Part shown: piece by piece, positions 62,997-64,000 of the stretch
Layout of the letters: the number at the start of each line of letters is the position of its first letter
Position numbering within the stretch: position 1 is the stretch's first letter
DNA from: Dichotomicrobium sp964540795
GTDB lineage: Bacteria > Pseudomonadota > Alphaproteobacteria > Rhizobiales > Rhodomicrobiaceae
DNA: 64,000 bases
Direction: 5' to 3'
NCBI GenBank assembly: GCA_964540795.1
Contig: CAZINX010000010.1
Location: 30,581-94,580 of the forward strand
Position numbers and translations under genes: made by a program
Notes under the pieces: generated by a model
What the model saw: only the letters and a program-made list of their open reading frames with translations
Databases searched by the model: none
Told to the model about the DNA's origin: nothing

Positions 62997-63157
62997 CCGA
63001 AGACCGCTTGTGATTCCATAACCGATATCGGCTCTGTAACCGTGGGGGTCTGGATTTTCGGTCGGGGCAGAGTTAGCTGAGAACCTCCATCAACCGCGGT
63101 TTTTTCGGACGTTGGCCGGCATCGGGGCGCGATCGGGCTTTGGGCGTGCGGCTTCGG
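62997..63157 (+). ncRNA. ssrS: candidate 6S RNA
   Basis: Directly after zapA, where 6S RNA is normally found, the ends of a 161-base segment can pair. CCGAAG (62997-63002) pairs with CTTCGG (63152-63157), and CCGC (63004-63007) pairs with GCGG (63148-63151), leaving one bulged A. Inside, GGGGGT (about 63043-63048) can pair with ACCTCC. The length and closing stem fit 6S RNA. The central bubble could not be verified by eye. Confidence 0.38.
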
Positions 63158-63186
63158 GCGCCGGCCGCCGGGCTTTCGAGGCTTCA

Positions 63187-64000
63187 GGTCGTGTGGACAC
63201 TTATCTGAGCCATAGGACGATAGCCGCCAGGGTGGCGATAGCCAGGTAGTTGCGCGCGGTCTTCTCGTAGCGCGTGGCCACGCGGCGGAACTGTTTGAGG
63301 CGCGAGAAGCAGCATTCAACAAGGTGACGCTCCTTGCAGGCGTGTTTATCTCGCGCGTATTTGCGTGGCCGGGAGGGATTGTTGGGGAACACGGCGCGCG
63401 CCGATCCCGGCGATCTGCTTTCTCAGCCGGCCGGAATCGTAAGCGGCATCTGCCATCACGTATTGAGCCTCAAGGCCGCCCGGCAAGGTATGCGCACGCG
63501 GCGCATCGCCGGCCTGATCCGGCGTGAGCGCCAGCCGGACAGGGTTGCCGAGGCCGCGCACGGCCATGTGGATCTTTGTGCTCAACCCGCCGCGCGAGCG
63601 TCCAATCACTTGATCTTGATCCCCCCTTTTGCCCCGCTCGCGTGCTGGTGGGCGCGGACGATGGTGGAATCGACGATCAGATATTCGAAGTCGGGATCAT
63701 CGGCCAGACGGGCGAACATCCGCTCCCATCTGCCTTTTGCACTCCATCGGCTGAAACGGCGGAAAGCGCCGTTCCAATTGCCAAATTCCGCGGGCAGATC
63801 GCGCCACGGCGCGCCCGTGCGAACGATCCAGAGCACCGCTTCAACAAACATCCGGTTGTCGCGGCCCGTGGAGCCGCGCTGGCCGTGCGGTCAGATGATC
63901 GCCTCACAAATACGCGCCCAATGATCGTCGCTCAACACAAGCCGGTCGTGAACACCCATGATTGCCTCGATGTGAAAGCAACCTTGCATCACTGCTCGCA
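63187..64000 (-). mobile_element. IS5-family (IS427-like) insertion sequence, degenerate, truncated by the window end
   Basis: The transposase remnants below identify an IS5-family element of the two-frame IS427 type. One end lies near 63187-63200, in GTCGTGTGGACACTTAT. The other end is beyond 64000, because no matching inverted repeat appears before the edge. It sits downstream of zapA and the candidate 6S RNA. The exact left boundary and target duplication are not certain. Confidence 0.75.
63201..63959 (-). pseudogene. IS5-family transposase, two frames plus extra lesions
   Basis: From ATG 63959 the first frame meets a TGA at 63891-63893, then continues MFVEAVLWIVRTGAPWRDLPAEFGNWN and IVDSTIVRAHQHASGAKGG (first catalytic Asp). 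The expected frameshift near 63612 leads to VIGRSRGGLSTKIHMAVRG and YVMADAAYDSGRLRKQI (second Asp). A further shift near 63390, consistent with loss of two bases in a GCGCGC run, is needed to reach KERHLVECCFSRLKQFRRVATRYEK (Glu). The nonsense codon and second shift make it non-functional unless they are sequence errors. Confidence 0.8.

Noticed and set aside
62998..63065. Similarity of the complementary strand (GAGCCGATAT) to a segment of E. coli 6S RNA
   Set aside because: The match is short and on the opposite strand to zapA. The plus-strand candidate fits the conserved gene order better.
62456..63322. Minus-strand frame of 288 codons covering zapA and the region after it
   Set aside because: It runs antisense to zapA and into the IS end, with no protein-like features.

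Overview
This is a high-GC (roughly 65% by eye) bacterial chromosome window from a draft scaffold; it contains one 100-base N gap. Several features point to an alphaproteobacterium, probably in the Hyphomicrobiales (Rhizobiales): two phasins behind PhaR-like operators, an orphan cellulose-biosynthesis protein BcsS, an OlsB-like ornithine-lipid acyltransferase, the alphaproteobacterial form of SerC, and a coiled-coil gene followed by zapA. I do not name a genus. No tRNA, rRNA or CRISPR array was seen.

Layout. 1-8.2 kb: the end of a small membrane protein, gamma-glutamyltransferase, a kinase-like protein, a divergent PRPP synthetase, a dienelactone-hydrolase/phosphoribosyltransferase pair, a CapA-like protein, and an SbtA/SbtB bicarbonate transporter with its PII-like regulator. 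8.3-17 kb: two divergent adaptor/permease RND efflux operons around a perfect palindrome. 17-25 kb: a Tat-exported sulfide:quinone oxidoreductase (SQR) behind a perfect FNR/FixK box, TenA, a periplasmic metallo-beta-lactamase-fold protein, a four-PAS hybrid histidine kinase, a CoxG-like protein and Rpe. 25-26 kb: one conspicuously AT-rich gene for a PD-(D/E)XK nuclease-like protein, ending three bases from the rpe start codon. 26-40 kb: a cation and envelope block with MgtC, a MobA-like transferase, a CrtI-like oxidoreductase, a DUF5132-like protein, an HMA-like protein, a divergent MetK paralogue, two large P-type ATPases and a dihydrolipoamide-dehydrogenase-like flavoprotein.

40-56 kb is mixed housekeeping and periplasmic functions: rpsT, a histidine phosphatase, a formamidase-like protein, BcsS, an esterase-like lipoprotein, alkaline phosphatase behind a Pho box, SerC, two consecutive zincin-type proteins, LeuD, a TPR-methyltransferase, a histidine kinase, two phasins, a nitrilase-family amidase, glutaredoxin and OlsB. 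56-63 kb: YifB/ComM, GshB, a Sel1-repeat protein, a ThiE-like protein, GAPDH, a coiled-coil protein and ZapA, then a candidate 6S RNA. The window ends in a degenerate IS5-family element.

Themes. Low-oxygen control is suggested by FNR-type boxes upstream of the SQR and near the DLH/PRT/Prs and CapA genes. Glutathione metabolism recurs (Ggt, GshB, GrxC, a deaminated-glutathione-amidase-like protein), although these genes are dispersed. PhoB control is visible at the alkaline phosphatase gene and PhaR control at the phasins. The most unusual local systems are the HMA/DUF5132/MetK-like/P-type-ATPase cluster and the AT-rich nuclease gene.
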